Below are positions 43,913-56,502 of a stretch of 64,000 nt of DNA, in pieces; positions within the stretch are counted from its first letter, which is position 1, and each line of letters starts with the position of its first letter. Location of the stretch: positions 33,882,162 through 33,946,161 of the forward strand of contig OU342637.1 of assembly GCA_910589415.1 (NCBI GenBank). The letters run 5' to 3'. The DNA comes from Malachius bipustulatus (Eukaryota; Arthropoda; Insecta; Coleoptera; Melyridae). The notes beneath the pieces are model-generated. The model saw only the letters and a program-made list of their open reading frames with translations. It was not told where the DNA came from and searched no databases. Position numbers and translations under genes: made by a program.

Positions 43913-45029
43913 AGTACGAAATTCTAATTTTTTACTGTACCCGCTTGCGGCTTTATAATTTTTTTTTTAAATGATGATACATTTAGTTTCTCACAGAGAT
44001 ATGTGCATCGTTATCTCTCGGCTGGATTATTGAATGTAGGTAAATTAAGGGAGGCATAATTGATACTGGAACAATGGGAAGGGTCAGTTATGGCCGGTTA
44101 TATTTCAGGCCCAGCAGTCAAGCCGGAGATGAATGGAAACTATAAAACCCGTTACGTATTATATTGTTCTGTTCGATGTAGCAGGTAGACAGAGCATAGA
44201 CGGCTCGCGACTTTATCCTTAATTTACACTGTTGCCAATGAATTGTCAGACTTGCTTTTAATAAAAATTTAGTTAACATTTTACAAGATTAGATTCAGAT
44301 TAAACTTCCTAAAACATTCTTGCAATTTTTGCAATTAAACTATGTTATGCATATATAACTATATATAGGCTATATGGTGCCTAAAACTCCTGGTGGATGG
44401 TAGCGTAATTCGGATAATAATTCAGCCACTTTAAAATTATGCTTGAGGAGACATCTAATTCTGAAGAGAACCTGCTATAAGACTTTTACATCTATATTCA
44501 GTTTTACTACCTATGATGGCATGATTAAAAGCCAACATGTACTTCTTGAAATTATGTCAAGTAGAGTTTCAGGAAACCAGTCCAGGAAAACGTTTAGTTT
44601 CGAAAGAAGAAGTCTTGAAGTCTTTTTCGGGATGCTTAGCCGTGTGTAGTGTCAACTTTCTTACTCATAACTAAGTTCGTAACTTTTAGTTCATTCGATT
44701 GTTAGTGAATCTGACAGGAAAAAAATTCTAGAAATCTAAAGTGTTTCATTTCTTGAGAAAAGTTATTTTCCTGTGTTTTAAGTTTAAACCCCGCCAACGA
44801 AGCTGCAGTCCCCTGAATGTTGAAAAATAGATAAATGAGACCACATACTTAATCCGTCAGAGAATACTTCCATTTTTGATTACCTTATAATGTAGCCAGT
44901 ACCGTAGGACCTCCGTAGGACCTCTTGGAACTGCGGCATCCCTATTTGAGTTCAGTAACGTCCCACAATGAGCTGATCATGAGAAAAATAAGATGATAAT
45001 CCATGAGCGGTATCTACATAAACTAATGA
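43913..45029. other. Intergenic DNA
   Basis: Mixed composition. 43980-44220 is less AT-rich (CTATAAAACCCGTTACGTAT could be a TATA-like word at 44139) but no gene is seen downstream. The rest has no recognised feature. Confidence 0.4.
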
Positions 45030-46238
45030 TAGTCCAGTCAAATATAGTTCAAAAAAAGGACTGAACGTGCGTTAATTAGAATGTTAACGAAATTTTAATG
45101 GTAGGTAGGGGGCACCACTAGAACACTCCACAAAGTTTCTCCCCTCGGATTCCGTAAGGAGTAGCCGCAATATTGAATTTAAGGGATGAAATTATTTATC
45201 TCGCTAACATCAGTTATTGTACGTAAAAAAGTTCAATTACAAAAATAGTTAAGGAAGATGTATCCAATTACTTTGTTTGAAATGACACTTTAGGGGGTGG
45301 AAACAATTTTTTCGATTTTACAGCAAAACGATCAATCGGGGGTGAGAATGAACTGGACAAAAGTTTTTTGAGTTTCTCTACAATATGCAATTTTCAAAAA
45401 CATTTGGCATCCTTGGTACGAATCAGAGGTACCAAAAGTCGACCGGCATTAATATTTTTGAAAACAAATTGAAACATTTTTACCAAATTCATAATCAGGG
45501 GGCTGTCGGAAACGCTAATTAAGGTTTCGATATAGCGTTTTCAAAAAACAAAATTGCGGGTTCAATATAGGGGAAGTTTTTTATTTCAATTCGCATTTCA
45601 CATAAATCGCAAAATGCGATGAATGAAAAGACGTCCGCCATGTTGGATTCGCCATTTTGTTTTCTGAAAATCTGATACCGGATTCTTAATCAGAGACCCT
45701 GAAAACCACCTAATGTTGACTTTGGTGAAAATGCAATCAATATATTTAAAAAAACTTCAAAAACATTGGTGATATGGTCGAGTTTTGGCGCCATCTGCAT
45801 TCGTACCAAGCATGTCAAATTTTTTTTGAAAACATGCATATTTTAAAGGAACTCAAAAGCTGCAACTTTTGTCCAGTCCAATTCTCACCCCCAATTGAAT
45901 AAGAAATAAGAAAATAATAATCAAAAGATCATAAAAAAAATAAAAAAAATACAATTTGACAATTAATTACAATTACATAATTACACAAAACATAATTACA
46001 ATTACAATTACAACACCTCCTTAACAATTTTTGTAATAGAACTTTTTTACATACAACCGATTTTTACCGAGATACATAAGTAATTTCATCCCTTAAATTC
46101 AAGATGGTGGCTACCCCTTACGGAATCCGAAAGGGGAAGTTTGACTGAAGTGTTCTAGTGGCGCCCCCTACCTACTACTAAAATTTTGTTAAACTTCTAA
46201 TTAGGTAACGCAATTGAAAATACTCCTTGACTGGACTA
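45030..46238. mobile_element. Foldback element FB9 (TAGTCCAGTCAA ends)
   Basis: Starts TAGTCCAGTCAA and ends TTGACTGGACTA. Outer arms share GGGGGCACCACTAGAACACT / AGTGTTCTAGTGGCGCCCCC and CGGATTCCGTAAGG / CCTTACGGAATCCG. Inner arms share AACTGGACAAAAGTT-like words (45350 and 45875). TA occurs at both ends. Arms are about 500 bases with more mismatches than FB2 or FB4, so it is older. Non-coding. Confidence 0.85.
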
Positions 46239-47760
46239 TGAAGAAAGAGCTTGTCCAGGATGTCTCTTATGATCTTTTCATTTGGCTAATATTGCAATAA
46301 AGTCATTTGTGTAGCCATAGATAGAACAACAATTTCATAATCAGGTAAGTAGGTACATATGGGCGAATTATAGAAGTCAATGAATAAAAAAAAATAAACA
46401 TCAAAGATATTTGAGCATAAAGGCAACACAGCGTTAATCAACATTAGAGCACCGTAATGAAGCAGCAGAGGCCGAAATAAGGTTGATTTCTTCGTCTCCT
46501 TACCATATGTCGTAAGTATAAAGCATGAGCCCCATTATCCAGCGCCCGGCCGCCCGCTACTGGAGCGACATCTGCGTCCCGGACTCCCGGAGCCGAGCTG
46601 TAGGAACCAACCACCCAATCAGGTGTCTAATGAATGATTAATTAGTGGATCATGTAATATTATATTGATTGGTGAAGTGGAGAATGGCGAGAATAAACTG
46701 CGGGAGTTTAACTCTTTCTTTTGTCGATGATAAATATTACGGTTTAGTTCAAAATAAATCTTTGATTAATTGTTTAGCACTCTATTAAGGCCATACTCCA
46801 AAACGATTTCTTTCGAAATCATTGCATAATTAGTTATCTCCGTCTTATTTTAATACATAGACTCTATACCTATATCTTCGTTCAATTTATATTATTTTAT
46901 TAAGATTTTAAAGCTATTGGAGGCCGTAGGCGTAAAGCCTTGAGAATTCGGGCTTAATTATGTGAGTTACAGTGATCTACAGTGCTATATACAAGATTGG
47001 AATTTTACAAACAATTCTAATAATTATATTTATTTGATTAGAGTTGAAAACGTATTAAGGAAGAAGGGGTAGTATTTCTTCTTCGCATCTTCATAAGCCA
47101 TCATCATTTTATTGATAGACTTGGACCTCCTTGAAGGACGTCTTGTAATCTGAGGATCCGATCGAGCTTTACCAGCTATCAGCATCGTCAAAATTTCGCT
47201 TGGGTGCCTCCGACAACGGACCCAATCAAATCAAGAGTAAAAAATTCAGACAGGGCCATTTAAATACCGGTTAACCACCTAATAGTGCCGATAAAGTATA
47301 CTTTGTCCCTTGTTCACCGCTAACGACATTGTTTTCGTGTATAAAATTACCAATAAATTGGTTTAAGCTTGGTGAAGCTGAGTTGAGATGACAAAGCGAG
47401 TCCTCCTGTTTGATTATAGAATAGAGACTTACCAATTACTTTTGACGTTTCGGCAAAGCGAAAATATAAACAAGCGGTAAATTTTGCTGTATAATGCTTG
47501 TAAAATACAGTTCTTTATGTATAATTTTGAAAATAATTGTTTTAATTGTATCACAAAAAAGGGCGAAGGAATGATTTATTTAATGTTTTGATATTTTATT
47601 TACTCCTACTCAAGTCGGACGGACACCTTGTTATTTCGTTTCTTACGGTTGCAAAAATAATAGGATTTCATTAAATTTTGATTATTTATTGGCATTTTCT
47701 GTGGTACACGTAAGATTTAATAAAGAGAACACAGGAGTAATACCAGGGTGAGGATTTTTA
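46239..47760. other. Intergenic DNA with a GC-rich island
   Basis: 46535-46620 is a small GC-rich island (CCGGCCGCCCGCTACTGGAG, CCCGGACTCCCGGAGCCGAG) followed by ATTA-rich words. It could be a regulatory fragment, but no gene start follows. The rest is AT-rich and featureless. Confidence 0.35.
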
Positions 47761-47774
47761 AAAACAACAAAATG

Positions 47775-48515
47775 ATATCTCGAAAACGGTTTGAAAAATT
47801 TTCATGAAATTTTGAAGACGTAGTAAGTACAGGGAGGGACAGATATTTTACGATATTTTTGATAAATATTTTTTATTATTCATCCCTTTTTGAGAGGTGC
47901 AGATAAATTTGAAATTTTCTATACTTTTTAATTTTTTTTTTACCGCAGATTTGGATTTTATGGCTGAAAATATGTAGGAAATCTCCCCTCTATACTCCTT
48001 GTAGGTGGAGCAGGGGATAAATTTAAAATTTTACTGCGGAGCTATTATATTTTATTGCAGATTCGGATTTTACGACTAAAAATAAATATGATTTTTTGGT
48101 AACATTTTTTCTATTCGTGATATAAGGCGCTGGAATCGAAAAAAAAATTTAATTTCGCTTTGTCTTCCTACTAAACTTAAACAAAAAAGATTAATGAATC
48201 AAGAAAAAAATTAGGATAAATCCTACTTATTTTTAGTTATAAAATCAGAATCTGCAATAAAAATCAAGGGGCCTAACTAAAATTTGAAATTTTTGAAACT
48301 ACTTCCTGAACATTATCAGCCGTCAAATCCGAATCTGCAAAAACAAAAAATAAGGGTTCCTGTTTAAAATTTGACAGCTACTCCCCCTGTCAAAAGCGGA
48401 TGAAGAAAAAAAATGTCAAAAATATATTAAAATATGTCCTTCCCCGTAGATAGGTACTTTACTACGTTACCACAATTTTAAGAAAATATTTGAAACCGCT
48501 TTCGAGATATCAGAC
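47775..48515. repeat. Foldback element FB10 with internal repeated unit
   Basis: GATATCTCGAAAACGGTTTGA (first 20: GATATCTCGAAAACGGTTTG) near 47771 pairs with CGCTTTCGAGATATC near 48502, and TACAGGGAGGGACAGATATT pairs with ATATGTCCTTCCCCGTAG. Inside, a unit GCAGATTxGGATTTTAxG occurs near 47946 and 48056, with complements AAATCAGAATCTGCA and CAAATCCGAATCTGCA at 48243 and 48325. Older and modular. Confidence 0.75.
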
Positions 48516-48762
48516 GTGGTCAAATGATCATCGAATTTTGCGCCAAGAACGAGTATTATATATCCAATTCTCATTACCAGCATCATATCAGAAAAGTGTT
48601 TATCTGGAGATCTCCTGATGGACGTAGGCACCAAATTAATTACATTCTTACCAAGAGAAGATGTAAGCCCTGTTAAGAGATGCTAAGACCTATCCTGGCC
48701 TGGATTGTGAAAATGATGATAATTCTCTGGTGGCAAAAATCTGCCTCAGACTGCATAATAAC

Positions 48763-49055
48763 AAACGCCGTCCTTTTTTTTTTAAAAAAAAAGAGGGAGC
48801 ATCGGTCTTAACTGTGTAGGTAAGACATAGTTGCTCCACTCTGGTAAATTGGCTTTGAGCACGAACTCTTTAGCCACACACACTTTAAATTATATTTGCC
48901 TTTTAAATGTTCGATCGCTTGTTTTACTTTTCACAGACATTCGAAAATGAATCTGAAAAGTAAAGCGGGCCGAGGTGAGTTTCGAACCCGCGATCTATGG
49001 CTTCGTGAGCCAGCGGAGTACCACTAGGCCACGCAAGTCACTAAACGCCGTCCTT
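48763..49055. repeat. 13-bp target-site duplications flanking the SINE
   Basis: AAACGCCGTCCTT occurs at 48763-48775 and again, identically, at 49043-49055, directly bracketing the SINE. The flanking RTE-like sequence is continuous across the insertion. Confidence 0.9.
48776..49042 (-). mobile_element. tRNA-derived SINE
   Basis: On the minus strand the head begins at 49042 with AGTGACTTGCGTGGCCTAG, contains an A-box-like TGGCCTAGTGG, a CTGGCTCACGAAGCC anticodon-arm-like hairpin and a B-box-like GGGTTCGAAACTC, then a ~170-base unrelated body and an A/T-rich tail (run of T on the plus strand at 48774-48783). Pol III internal promoter boxes plus target duplications define a SINE; it would be transcribed by RNA polymerase III and mobilised by a LINE. 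The anticodon loop lacks the T before the anticodon, so it is not an intact tRNA gene. Confidence 0.85.
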
Positions 49056-50039
49056 CAAGAATCATTTTCCGTCAAAGATACCTATAATCTTCAAAATAAA
49101 AATAATAAAAAAGATTTTCTTCAAAAACAAAATATCACAGGAAATATCACTCAAATGAACTTTGGAGAGAAATTAACACTGCATTGAGCTTGCCGCCAAA
49201 TCTGTAAACACTGACAAAAACCAACCAAGAAGCCATGGATAACGCAAAGTACTTGGGAACTGATCTCCGAGTGAAATAATCTAAAGATAAAAGGACTTTA
49301 GTAGTCCTTTTGAAGGCCAGGATACATATAGAGAATTGAGTGAGAGCATTAACAAAAGGCTTGGGATTGACAGAGACGCGTACATTATGCTTCAATATGG
49401 GAGGATACTGAAAAACATGCAAACCAAAACCAATCACTAGATCTATTTGACAAAGTGAGGATTCTTCCAAAAACTTTCCAATCCCAGTACCTCTCAATTA
49501 AAGATTCCACCGGAATCAGACTGACCACGACATCTAAAATTGTAGAAAGATGGCGCCAATACTGCGCGAATCTTATTGCCTCTGAAGATTTTGATCTGCA
49601 GGAGAATCCCTCGTTCAAAAATTGAGAGTATGTGCTTAAAACTTAATGAGAGGAAATCGCCAGGCTTAGATAATATTGTGCCGGGGATGCTGAAATGCAC
49701 CGGAGACAAAGCTATTACCTTGCCAAAAGTATGGCAATCTGCTAAATGGTCAGTTGAATGAACGAAATCTGCATACATTCCATTACACAAAAAAAGGTCC
49801 AAAAGGTCAATGCACAGTAATTGTAGAACTATTGCTGTAATAAATCACGCAAATAAAGTACTACTGTGCACTGTACATCCTCCGAGGAAGGCTCAAAAGT
49901 TACCTCCTTCTCAACATACCCCCAGAACACGCAGGTTTTGTGCCAGATTGAGGAACAAGATATTATAGCAAAGATTTAGATGCGGTGCATTGGAATAAAC
50001 TCTGGTACATTTTAAAAGAATACATTTCATTTAGTCGGA

Positions 50040-50105
50040 ATGAACGGGATAGTCGGGATAGTCGGGATAGTCGGGAGCCTACATGGCTCCCGACTATGTA
50101 GCCTA
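50040..50105. repeat. Tandem 9-10-bp unit and hairpin inside the RTE fragment
   Basis: GGGATAGTC is repeated three times at about 50047-50077, followed by GTCGGGAGCC / GGCTCCCGAC around a five-base TACAT loop. It interrupts the RT reading frame. Confidence 0.7.
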
Positions 50106-51010
50106 CCTCATTATATAGCTATATGGCAACAACCTAGCCCAAATAAAAATAAGTAACGAATACTCAGGAAACTTTAAAGTAAGTAAAGGCGTAAGGCAGG
50201 GATGTATTTTCTCTACCATACTCTTCAACATTTTTGGTGAATGGACAATAAGGGTGGCGTTGGAGAACTGGAGGGGCACCTACGTTGGAGGAAAAAGATT
50301 CCTAACTCCCGATACGCAGATGGCAGAGATTGGCTAAGAATAAACAAGAAATGTATGAACTCTTATCTTACTACAAATCGAGCAAGTAAGCCCAGAATCT
50401 GGACTGCGACTCAATAAATCTAAATGGCACTTGTTGATTATAGACCAAGCAGGAACGATCCCTCTTTACAATTGGAACAAATCCATGACATAGAAGTTAA
50501 AGAAGAAGTTCTTTATCTGGGCACGAAGATAACAAATAGGGGTGGTTCGGAGCAAGAAATTAAAAGAAGCAAAGGAGGTGTCAGGAAGACTGATGGTAAA
50601 AGGAGGCGTCGGTAAGACTGGTAAAAATTTCCAAAGACCATCGTATCAGTAAGGAAACAAAAACAAGACTCCTGATATCTTTGATGTTCCCAATTGCAGT
50701 ATATGGTTCGGAATCCTAGACCAGAATGCGGCATGACGAAGGAAAATTGAGTCATTTGAGATGACATGTTCCCTAGGAATGTTGAGAATATCTTGGGCAG
50801 CGCTTCGCCAACGCATCATTGTAAAAAGAACTAAAAATACTAGAAAATTAGAGATGTTATTATAGATTAGTCATGTTGTGCGTGAGGACGCGAAGAAAAA
50901 CTCATGATAAAGGGGAACGTGGGTGGCAAAAGGTCAAGAAGAAGGTCACCGGTGAGATTTATAGACCAAATAAAATGTTCCATACCTAATCAAACACAAA
51001 AAAAATCTAA

Positions 51011-52460
51011 AATATTGCCTCTTTATGTTGACCTGTCGTGGGACTATGCCTCTAACCTCACAAGGTCAAATCTCCTTTTAGGCCAAACATTTGGATTGGT
51101 GTACTACGAATACCTACTTTTTGAAAGCGGACCAAGATTGCAAATGTTGAAGTATCTTGTCTCGTGGAGAGACCAAAGTTTTATGACCAAAATTGATTGA
51201 TAACTTGATTAATTGAAGCTAGATTGACGAGATGAGCTTAATTATTGTTTTGTAAAAACACTAAAATTTGATGACAGTTGAAGCTATTTTTCTCGTGTAA
51301 AAAAGTAAAACTGGATAAAGGTAGGTATACGATTCTTGTTTCTTGGAACAAGTCAATGATGATTCTCAACTTCGTGTCTAGAGAAGTGGCTTGTTACGAG
51401 AAAAAATAAAAGTTTTCTGAATTCTGAAGCGTCGTCTTGCCTTTTAAACAAGCTAAAGCTTGAAGATTTTTAAAAGCTCCTTGTCTGCTGAAGAGACTAA
51501 AATTGGTGCAGTCCAGTAAAAAATGTTCACTCCTGAAAAGAGCAAACTTTCTTTTACGACTATACTTCTTATCTCATGAAGAGACTTATGTTTTATGGGG
51601 TATCTCATTGGAATTGATTAAAGAAAAGTTGTTTTTTAGTTGCCAATGCCTTTAATAAAATAAATCTGACAAAAAAAGTTAGAATATGTTATTATTGTTT
51701 ATTAAGGTAGGTATGAGTATAGAATATGTACAGGATGATGATTTAGTGTATGATTGTAATGCTCATTTTACCACGTTAAATTAAAGAAAATTTATATCTT
51801 GCCTATTAAACAACAAATATTAACATTTACATGGCAAGCGATTTAGAACTCGATCTAATAAACTGAGCTACTAGGTTAGTGGAATCAGACTGGTTATGGT
51901 TATGCTGCTGGTGCAGGTATACTAATGGTACTGTTACCTAGTGCTAGAACTATCTATCTAGCGTGATTTGATTGCAGAAATCCGACACCGTCCACCTCCC
52001 GAGACCTTACCTTAACAACGTCCATCACGGTCCATTAGCGTAGCGGTTTTACACCGCGTTGGACTCCAGCTCTTTTATTTTTACGCTCCACTATTCAGTA
52101 ACCAGTCTCCTTGCGTCAGAGTAACTTCATATTCGGCTGCTCGTAAGATTGATCGTATCGGTTGGCTGGAATTTCACTAAACAAACTATTTTATAAACGT
52201 TCGATTATAATGCACAATTAAACTTAGCACGATTATTACACTTTTCATTACCTGCTTCCTGCTCTCGCTCATCTCAGTGGGTACTTCCTTCTTTGGTCAT
52301 TAAGTCGATCCACGACCTTCATCTTTTGTTTCCAATAGAAATATTCATAGTTTTAACGCTATTAGTCGATTATACCAACTCTGTTCTTTAGGTGTTTAGT
52401 TCTTCACCTCATAGATAAAATTTTAATATAAAAATAAATTAAAAAGGTATTTGAAAATTC
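51011..52460. other. Intergenic DNA
   Basis: Repeated words such as TCTCGTGGAGAGACCAAAG, TGTCTAGAGAAGTGGCTTG, CATGAAGAGACTTATG recur at about 80-130-base spacing through 51140-51600, a loose degenerate series. 52000-52130 contains a tRNA-like TAGCGTAGCGGTT word. No gene. Confidence 0.35.
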
Positions 52461-52464
52461 ATTG

Positions 52465-53040
52465 TCGCAATCTTATGCATTTTCCTCTGCTTGGAATTTA
52501 CCAGAACCTTTTGAGGAAACTTTTGACTTTGAATCGTTGCAGGTTGTATTCATCAGGATACACACCCCTTTGTCTACAAACGAGCCACGTCTTTTTAACA
52601 CTCTCTATAAAAATACCTTTTAAACAGGCTCAGATCAGCTACTTTTCTTCGATGTTCGAGAGTATCTACATTTTTTGTATTATACGGGTCCCCAATCAAG
52701 TGGATGACACTTTTCTGAATGGAGTCAAGCAATCTCAGCGAATGTTTAAGAGCTGAGTTCCAAAAATATGAACAGTACTCCACGGATAGTTGCATTTGAG
52801 CCTTATATAAGAGGAGAAGCTGTTAAGGTGTATAAAATTTCTTCGTGCGGAAGAGTGTTCCAAGTTTTTGAGAAGACGTGTTCGCCAGGCATATAACATG
52901 GGTCATGCCAAGACATGTTTGCTCAGTAAGAGAGTGTCCTGCCATCATCATATCTGGCTCTAAGCGTTAACCTTTCTGAAGTAAATGATTGCCTGGGGTT
53001 TCTCGGAATTAATCTTCACACAATAATTATTAAACATGGA
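52465..53040 (-). pseudogene. Non-LTR retrotransposon C-terminal fragment (jockey group)
   Basis: Minus strand: KLGTLFRTKKFYTP (52.86), LLLLYKAQMQLSVEYCSYFW, ALKHSLRLLDSIQKSVIHLI and LEHRRKVADLSLFKRYFYRE, which is the conserved end of jockey-type ORF2 (usual form LLLLYKAQIRPxLEYCSHVW, LxHRRxVGDLSLFYRYF). The upstream frame contains a loosely matching ITHVCLGMTHV. Only the last ~170 residues' worth remains; truncated at the N side. Confidence 0.8.
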
Positions 53041-53179
53041 TCTTCATACTTCGAATAAGATGTAAACAGTAATATGCATATGAAAGGACCTCGATCTATT
53101 GGACTAATGTCTCTGAAGTCTTCAACTGGATGTGGCATGAGGGGCGTTTGATTAAGTTGTCGTCTCTGCAAATTTATTT

Positions 53180-54290
53180 GACGTAAAGGTTTCTTTTTCT
53201 TCTTTGAAATGCGTACCCAGCGTCGTGACTCATGATGATGCTGGTACCGAGTCAGTGATGTCGCGTCAACGCTCCTTGTCTTCGGCATTCTTCATTATTG
53301 CTGCCACCGATAGGTTTGTAATATCAAAAACTTGGTTGATAAACCTGTCGGCGACCTGCCTCTTCTTCTCCTGCCTTTTACCTTTCCTTAGATCCTTAGA
53401 TGGTTAAGGATCAAGCCATTTCTTCTATGGGCGGTCCATGGTATCCGTCACATTTTCCTGTAGCATGTCATTTCAAATCCTTCCACCCGTCTACGAGTCT
53501 ACGGCAATTTACGTTACTCGTCTAGGTTTCAAACTCATAGGTTGCTATGGAAAAAACTAGAGAATGCATCCTCCTCCTCCTATGTGTTTGGATGTCTAGT
53601 GATCTTTCCAGATTCTCTCTGGTTTGGCGAGATGTTTTTTGCCATTCCTATTCTTTTCTTTACTTCCTCCTCGCGATTCCCGTTGTTTGAAACTGGAACA
53701 CCGAGGGGGATAATCTCTGTCTTGACCTGAATCTCTGCAATCAGGTTGAAGTTTGGTGGCAAAAGAACTGTCGTCCTGACTATAACTGACCTCCCTTTTC
53801 TACAATCAGCAGGGAGCATTGAGTTTTAGGTCTACTTCAGCGCCGGTCAGGTCAGGTCATAGCGACTATTCGGTGTATTAGGTCTGCATTTCTTCTTCCG
53901 TTGATGTAAGAATCGTGGTATCGTCTGCATATCGAAAGAAAGTTGGACATTTTCTTTCCGGCTTTGGGCACGCTTCCGCTCCATCCCTCCATCTGATTAT
54001 ATTGGGGAGAGAACATATCCTTGCCCTACTCCCTTGCTGACCGAGTACTGCCCAGACATCTGGTCTTCGACCTAACACATGCGGTGTTCTGCGTATAAAG
54101 GTTTTTAGTCAGCCATACTAAATGTTCCGGAACTGCATTTTAGTGCAGTGTTTGCTAAAGGTTGTTCCATCTGACAATGTCGAAGGCCAATGAGTAGTCC
54201 AGGAAGCAGAAAAGGGCCGAGACATTGTATTATAATAGCTTTTCTCTACTGTCTGTCTTATTTTGGCAAAAATTGGAGCTACAGACTTAC
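53180..54290 (-). pseudogene. RTE-like retrotransposon fragment, second copy
   Basis: Minus strand, from 54.25 down: LGRRPDVWAVLGQQGSRARI region, RYADDTTILTSTEEEMQT (53.89; YADD box intact), NLIAEIQVKTEIIPLGVPVS with NNGNREEEVKKRIGMAKNI (53.58-53.82), then FITNLSVAAIMKNAEDKERW-like (GRQVADRFINQ, ITNLSVAAIMKNAEDKERRR) near 53.3. Same clade as 48720-51010 by the NxGxxExEVKRRIGMAK block. Frameshifts separate the sections. Confidence 0.7.
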
Positions 54291-54309
54291 TTTAACACTG
54301 TTGCCTAGC

Positions 54310-54700
54310 CCTGTAAGTATGTATACAAGGTGTTTCTAAAAGAAGTACCTCAAGTTGGCGGGTGTGTAGATGAAGAATAATTAAATATTAATTCCGAATT
54401 TTTTTAAACGAAATACAGGGTGTTTAAGTGCCGATTTACGAATTAAGTTTTTATTGTATCTTTCTACGGAGTCTTCTGCTGGAGCACCTGCGTAAAAGGC
54501 CATAAAATGCAGTAGTCAAGATATTAATAATCTCTTTCTTTGAATGACACTTGAGTTGACGTGTTAATATTTGTATAAGAGTTTAGGTGGTCAAGAGCAT
54601 ACTTCCTAAACAACATGAGAAAGAGATATTTATACAAAGCAGAGGCGCAGGAATCTATTAATGTCCTTTCGATGTTAATAATATTCAGGGACCATAATAA
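54310..54700. repeat. Half-copy of an ACAGGGTG-type element
   Basis: Contains TACAAGGTGTTTCTAAAAGA (54331) and, ~85 bases on, ATACAGGGTGTTTAAGTGCC. These are two terminus-like words in the same direction without a visible opposite arm. Confidence 0.45.
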
Positions 54701-56500
54701 ATGAAAAAAAAATAAAATAAGTTTTTCTTTAATGGATTAATGGATACAGTTATTCATAAATAGGTACATTGAAAGTGGCAGCAATGTTGCAAAGAAGAAT
54801 AAAAACAAAAAAAAAAACTAATAAAAGGCAAACGCCACTGATTATTATTCGCTATTATACGACACTCAAGCACATTCCTTCATTTCAACCCCTAAATTCA
54901 CAAAAGACAGGGTAGATTTATATAGGTACCTATTCATCGAACACATTGAAAGATAATTTCCTACCGATTAAGTTCTCAATACAGCAATTAATGAGCGTTT
55001 ATCGTCTTTTATTATTCTTCTTGCATAGTCATCCACCAACAAACACTTGATTAAGTCACCTCGGTGGCAGATCATTGTGTATAATGACGACAATACAATA
55101 AGAAGGCCGGTGGTCTTCGTTCTTCAGGGTGAAATCTGGAATTTTAAAATTAGTTCAAAAATGATATTAATTATCTAGGAGTAGGTATACTTTCATCTAA
55201 GGTATTCGAGGGTGTTTATAATGATTTCTCTAGGCTTTGTCTTGAAAAATAATAGAGATTTTATTTTTTTATAAGTTTAGAGTTGAGGTAATTTTTCATA
55301 AGAGCCCTCAGGCATGCAAGAATAATTTCCTATTTAAAGAAGACTATTAGATCCGGAAGAGAAACCATACATGCTGCGACTTCCTTGCCCTTTATAATCG
55401 GTGTCATATTTTAAATTGTGCATAATGAGTTATAGGGTTGGGGTTCGGTTACAATAGCTACATCCTTGTCAACAATATGGAAGGATTCTCATAAATCCGA
55501 AAAATTATTTTTGTTTTGATTGTGAAACCTCAAACAAAAATATTTCTGAAAACTAGTAACTGAAGAGTATATTGAAACTTGAACAAAAATTGTAAACCCC
55601 ATACCTACCTATCCTAAATTATAAATTAATTGATTTTAAATATTCTCAGGTAATAAATAATAATAGAATATTTAAAATTCAAGCATATCAAATTTTATAA
55701 ATAACACGTATTCAATTTGGCTACACCCGATTGGTTCCAACTACATTTCCTTCATCAATTCCTCTGAAATATAACCAGAACACTATAAACTAAATATGTT
55801 GTAAATTGTTTTCTAGATCGATATAATCGAGGGAAGGTTGGTCAGTAATTTGATCGGGTTAACCAAGAACCGGGTGAAGAATCTGCCACTTGGGACTGAA
55901 CGGTTAACAAGCCGAACCTTTCAAAATAATTCCCCAGACTAGAAGAAGTGAAATTCTACCTCCGTATCCTTCATAATAATAATCGCCCCGAACTATTATC
56001 TATTCCTAGATCGATATCATCAGATCAGACCCACACACTTCCACCTCACATAAATCATATTCCTTATATGAAGTTATTTAAGATCTAGAGCAAATATTTG
56101 CGAAGGACTATCATTATTTTTGTGGTAGCAATTTTGATCTAAATTTAGGGACTGAGTGAAAAAGTAGTGCAGACGTATAAAAAATGGATTGATCGGCGTT
56201 TTTGCTTGCTATTTTATGAAATTAGATGATTAGTTTTAGCAGGTTAACCCTAAGAAAACCAAAGAATCGTTTAAATTTGTAGACACTTAAGGTTTTGTTG
56301 ATGATGAGTACCAAATGCTTCTTCATAATTCGGTATGTTTTTTTCTTAAGAAAAAAATGGTTACACGCAAAGCAGCTTATTTATTTATTTATTTAGATCA
56401 AATTCAAAGAACATGTAATCTTTTTGGAAGAAGTACAATATTTATGTGATAATTTCTGTAGCGTTTGTTCAATACTTCTACAGACCGTTTAATCTTACAA
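54701..56500. other. Intergenic DNA
   Basis: AT-rich, with a more complex section at about 55790-56090 (GATCGATATAATCGAGGGAA, GGTTAACCAAGAACCGGGTG). No protein-like frames. Confidence 0.4.
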
Positions 56501-56502
56501 TA

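Larger units (their letters stand above)
48720..51010 (+). pseudogene. RTE-like non-LTR retrotransposon fragment, interrupted by a SINE
   Basis: The plus strand, in several frames, gives KICLRLHNNKRRP near 48740 (pre-RT region), then LNERKSPGLDNIVPGMLKC (49.65), IPLHKKRSK with NCRTIAVINHANKVLL (49.79-49.86), NSYSGNF-like YSGNFKVSKGVRQGCIFSTI (50.16), GEWTIRVALENWRGTY (50.24), LRLNKSKWHLLIIDQA (50.42), VLYLGTKITNRGGSEQEI (50.51), IESFEMTCSLGMLRISWAAL and last GKRSRRRSPVRFIDQIK (50.93). KGVRQGCxLSPxLFN and VYLGxxIxNxGGSExEIxRR are the signatures of this clade. The catalytic YADD region is frameshifted and has lost the DD. A 267-bp SINE is inserted near the start. Confidence 0.75.

Noticed and set aside
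48960..49042. Intact tRNA gene
   Set aside because: A- and B-box words are present, but the anticodon arm is not standard, the acceptor ends do not pair, and the sequence continues into a repeat body with target duplications; it is a SINE head.
52010..52110. Possible tRNA gene around GGTCCATTAGCGTAGCGGTT
   Set aside because: An A-box-like word is present, but I could not build an acceptor stem, anticodon loop or B-box in the expected place.
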